DNA of 5,573 bases from Fidelibacterota bacterium (GTDB lineage Bacteria; Fidelibacterota; Marinisomatia; SCGC-AAA003-L08; TS1B11). A program made the translations under genes and the position numbers. The DNA is taken from NCBI GenBank assembly GCA_022564085.1, contig JADFMC010000148.1, positions 1 to 5,573 of the forward strand. The letters are read 5' to 3'. Position 1 is the first letter of the stretch. Each line of letters opens with the position of its first letter. The notes beneath the pieces are model-generated. The model searched no databases. It was given only the letters and a program-made list of their open reading frames with translations, and had not been told where the DNA came from. This document shows positions 5,377 through 5,573 of this stretch, one piece after another.

Positions 5377-5389
5377 ATTATGCGCCTAA

Positions 5390-5573
5390 CTATTTCAATA
5401 GCAACATCTTGATCGACTTGGTATAATTCGCCGTGACTAGCCGGGCAATATACAGACCCGTGGGCACATCCCGCCCCCGGGCGTCTCTCCCATTCCAGAT
5501 CAGGCTGTGATACCCCGCCTCCAGTTGCCTATCAACCAGCCGCACCACCTCCCTTCCCATTAAGTCGTACACC
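5390..5573 (-). CDS. C-terminal part of a secreted protein with a T9SS type A/FlgD-like sorting domain (partial)
   Basis: The last 60 residues of a minus-strand gene are visible; its start lies beyond the right edge, and the first visible codon (GTG, 5572-5570) is probably an internal Val. The sequence follows the common pattern YDLMGREVVRLVD, AGYHSLIWNGRD, GRDVPTGLYIARL, and a final basic-hydrophobic KMLLLK ending at TAG (5392-5390). This pattern is shared by FlgD Ig-like folds and C-terminal secretion signals of the type IX system, which carry large exported proteins (often proteases, glycosidases or adhesins) across the outer membrane and are then removed. The function of the exported protein cannot be read from this piece. 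The domain is the main reason to place the organism in or near the FCB group. Classification as a true T9SS substrate depends on the host having the Por/Gld machinery, which is not seen here. Confidence 0.85.
   Translation of the reverse strand, partial: VYDLMGREVVRLVDRQLEAGYHSLIWNGRDARGRDVPTGLYIARLVTANYTKSIKMLLLK

Larger units (their letters stand above)
5009..5389. other. Convergent intergenic region rich in inverted repeats
   Basis: This 381-bp stretch lies between the 3' ends of the plus-strand kinase and the minus-strand sorting-domain gene and holds no credible gene. It contains a terminator (5114-5161), three further inverted repeats (5162-5237, 5240-5267, 5362-5376), two TTCG...GCTCAGG words and a 7-bp tandem duplication CGAGTTC at 5042-5048 and 5049-5055. 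The 9-mer CCTACGGCG in the terminator (5132-5140) recurs in inverse orientation at 5364-5372. Open frames that cross the region run through these hairpins and look accidental. Confidence 0.7.

Noticed and set aside
5160..5426. Plus-strand open frame of 88 codons in the convergent spacer
   Set aside because: It crosses three hairpins and the 3' end of the minus-strand gene, starts inside the terminator's downstream edge, and matches no family.
1..5573. tRNA, rRNA or insertion-sequence genes
   Set aside because: No tRNA-like cloverleaf, rRNA block, transposase or terminal inverted repeats of an insertion sequence were recognised on either strand by eye.

Overview
The window looks like a piece of chromosome from an uncultured bacterium, most likely of the Fibrobacteres-Chlorobi-Bacteroidetes (FCB) superphylum or a neighbouring candidate phylum. 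The best clue is the right edge, where a minus-strand gene ends in a FlgD-like/type IX secretion (T9SS type A) C-terminal sorting domain. Such domains are abundant in FCB lineages. The high GC of the main genes and the tail full of GC-rich hairpins and TTCGACAAGCTCAGG-type words fit an environmental candidate phylum. No marker fixes the phylum, so this is an inference.

Layout, left to right. Positions 1-361 hold no convincing gene, only a leader with a 9-bp inverted repeat. A full-length AmmeMemoRadiSam-type radical SAM enzyme (amrS) covers 362-1441. A 92-residue encapsulated-ferritin-like protein (EncFtn family, 1529-1807) follows; it keeps the ferroxidase residues but lacks the C-terminal encapsulin-targeting tail, and no encapsulin is present here. 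A perfect 18-bp palindrome (1851-1868) then precedes a lower-GC hicAB toxin-antitoxin locus. In that locus the hicA toxin is broken twice (nonsense codon 12 and catalytic His changed to Leu), while the hicB antitoxin is still open but seems to have lost its last few residues to a TAG codon. After a 212-nt spacer ending in a 42-nt stretch without G comes a two-gene unit: a PF00756-type serine esterase (2522-3538) and, 3 nt later, a GlpK-like FGGY carbohydrate/polyol kinase (3542-5008). A 381-bp convergent intergenic region (5009-5389) carries a good intrinsic terminator and three further inverted repeats before the partial minus-strand sorting-domain gene (5390-5573).

How the genes work together. 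Only the esterase-kinase pair is clearly coupled. A reasonable reading is that the esterase frees a polyol or sugar from an ester and the kinase phosphorylates it, but the substrate is unknown. The amrS and EncFtn genes are co-directional with an 87-nt gap and need not share a pathway. The hicAB remnant looks like a transferred module (about 46% GC by hand count, against well above 60% in the start of the kinase) that is decaying toxin first. I see no wholly new multi-gene system. The most notable items are the tail-less EncFtn without its shell and the doubly inactivated toxin beside a surviving antitoxin.
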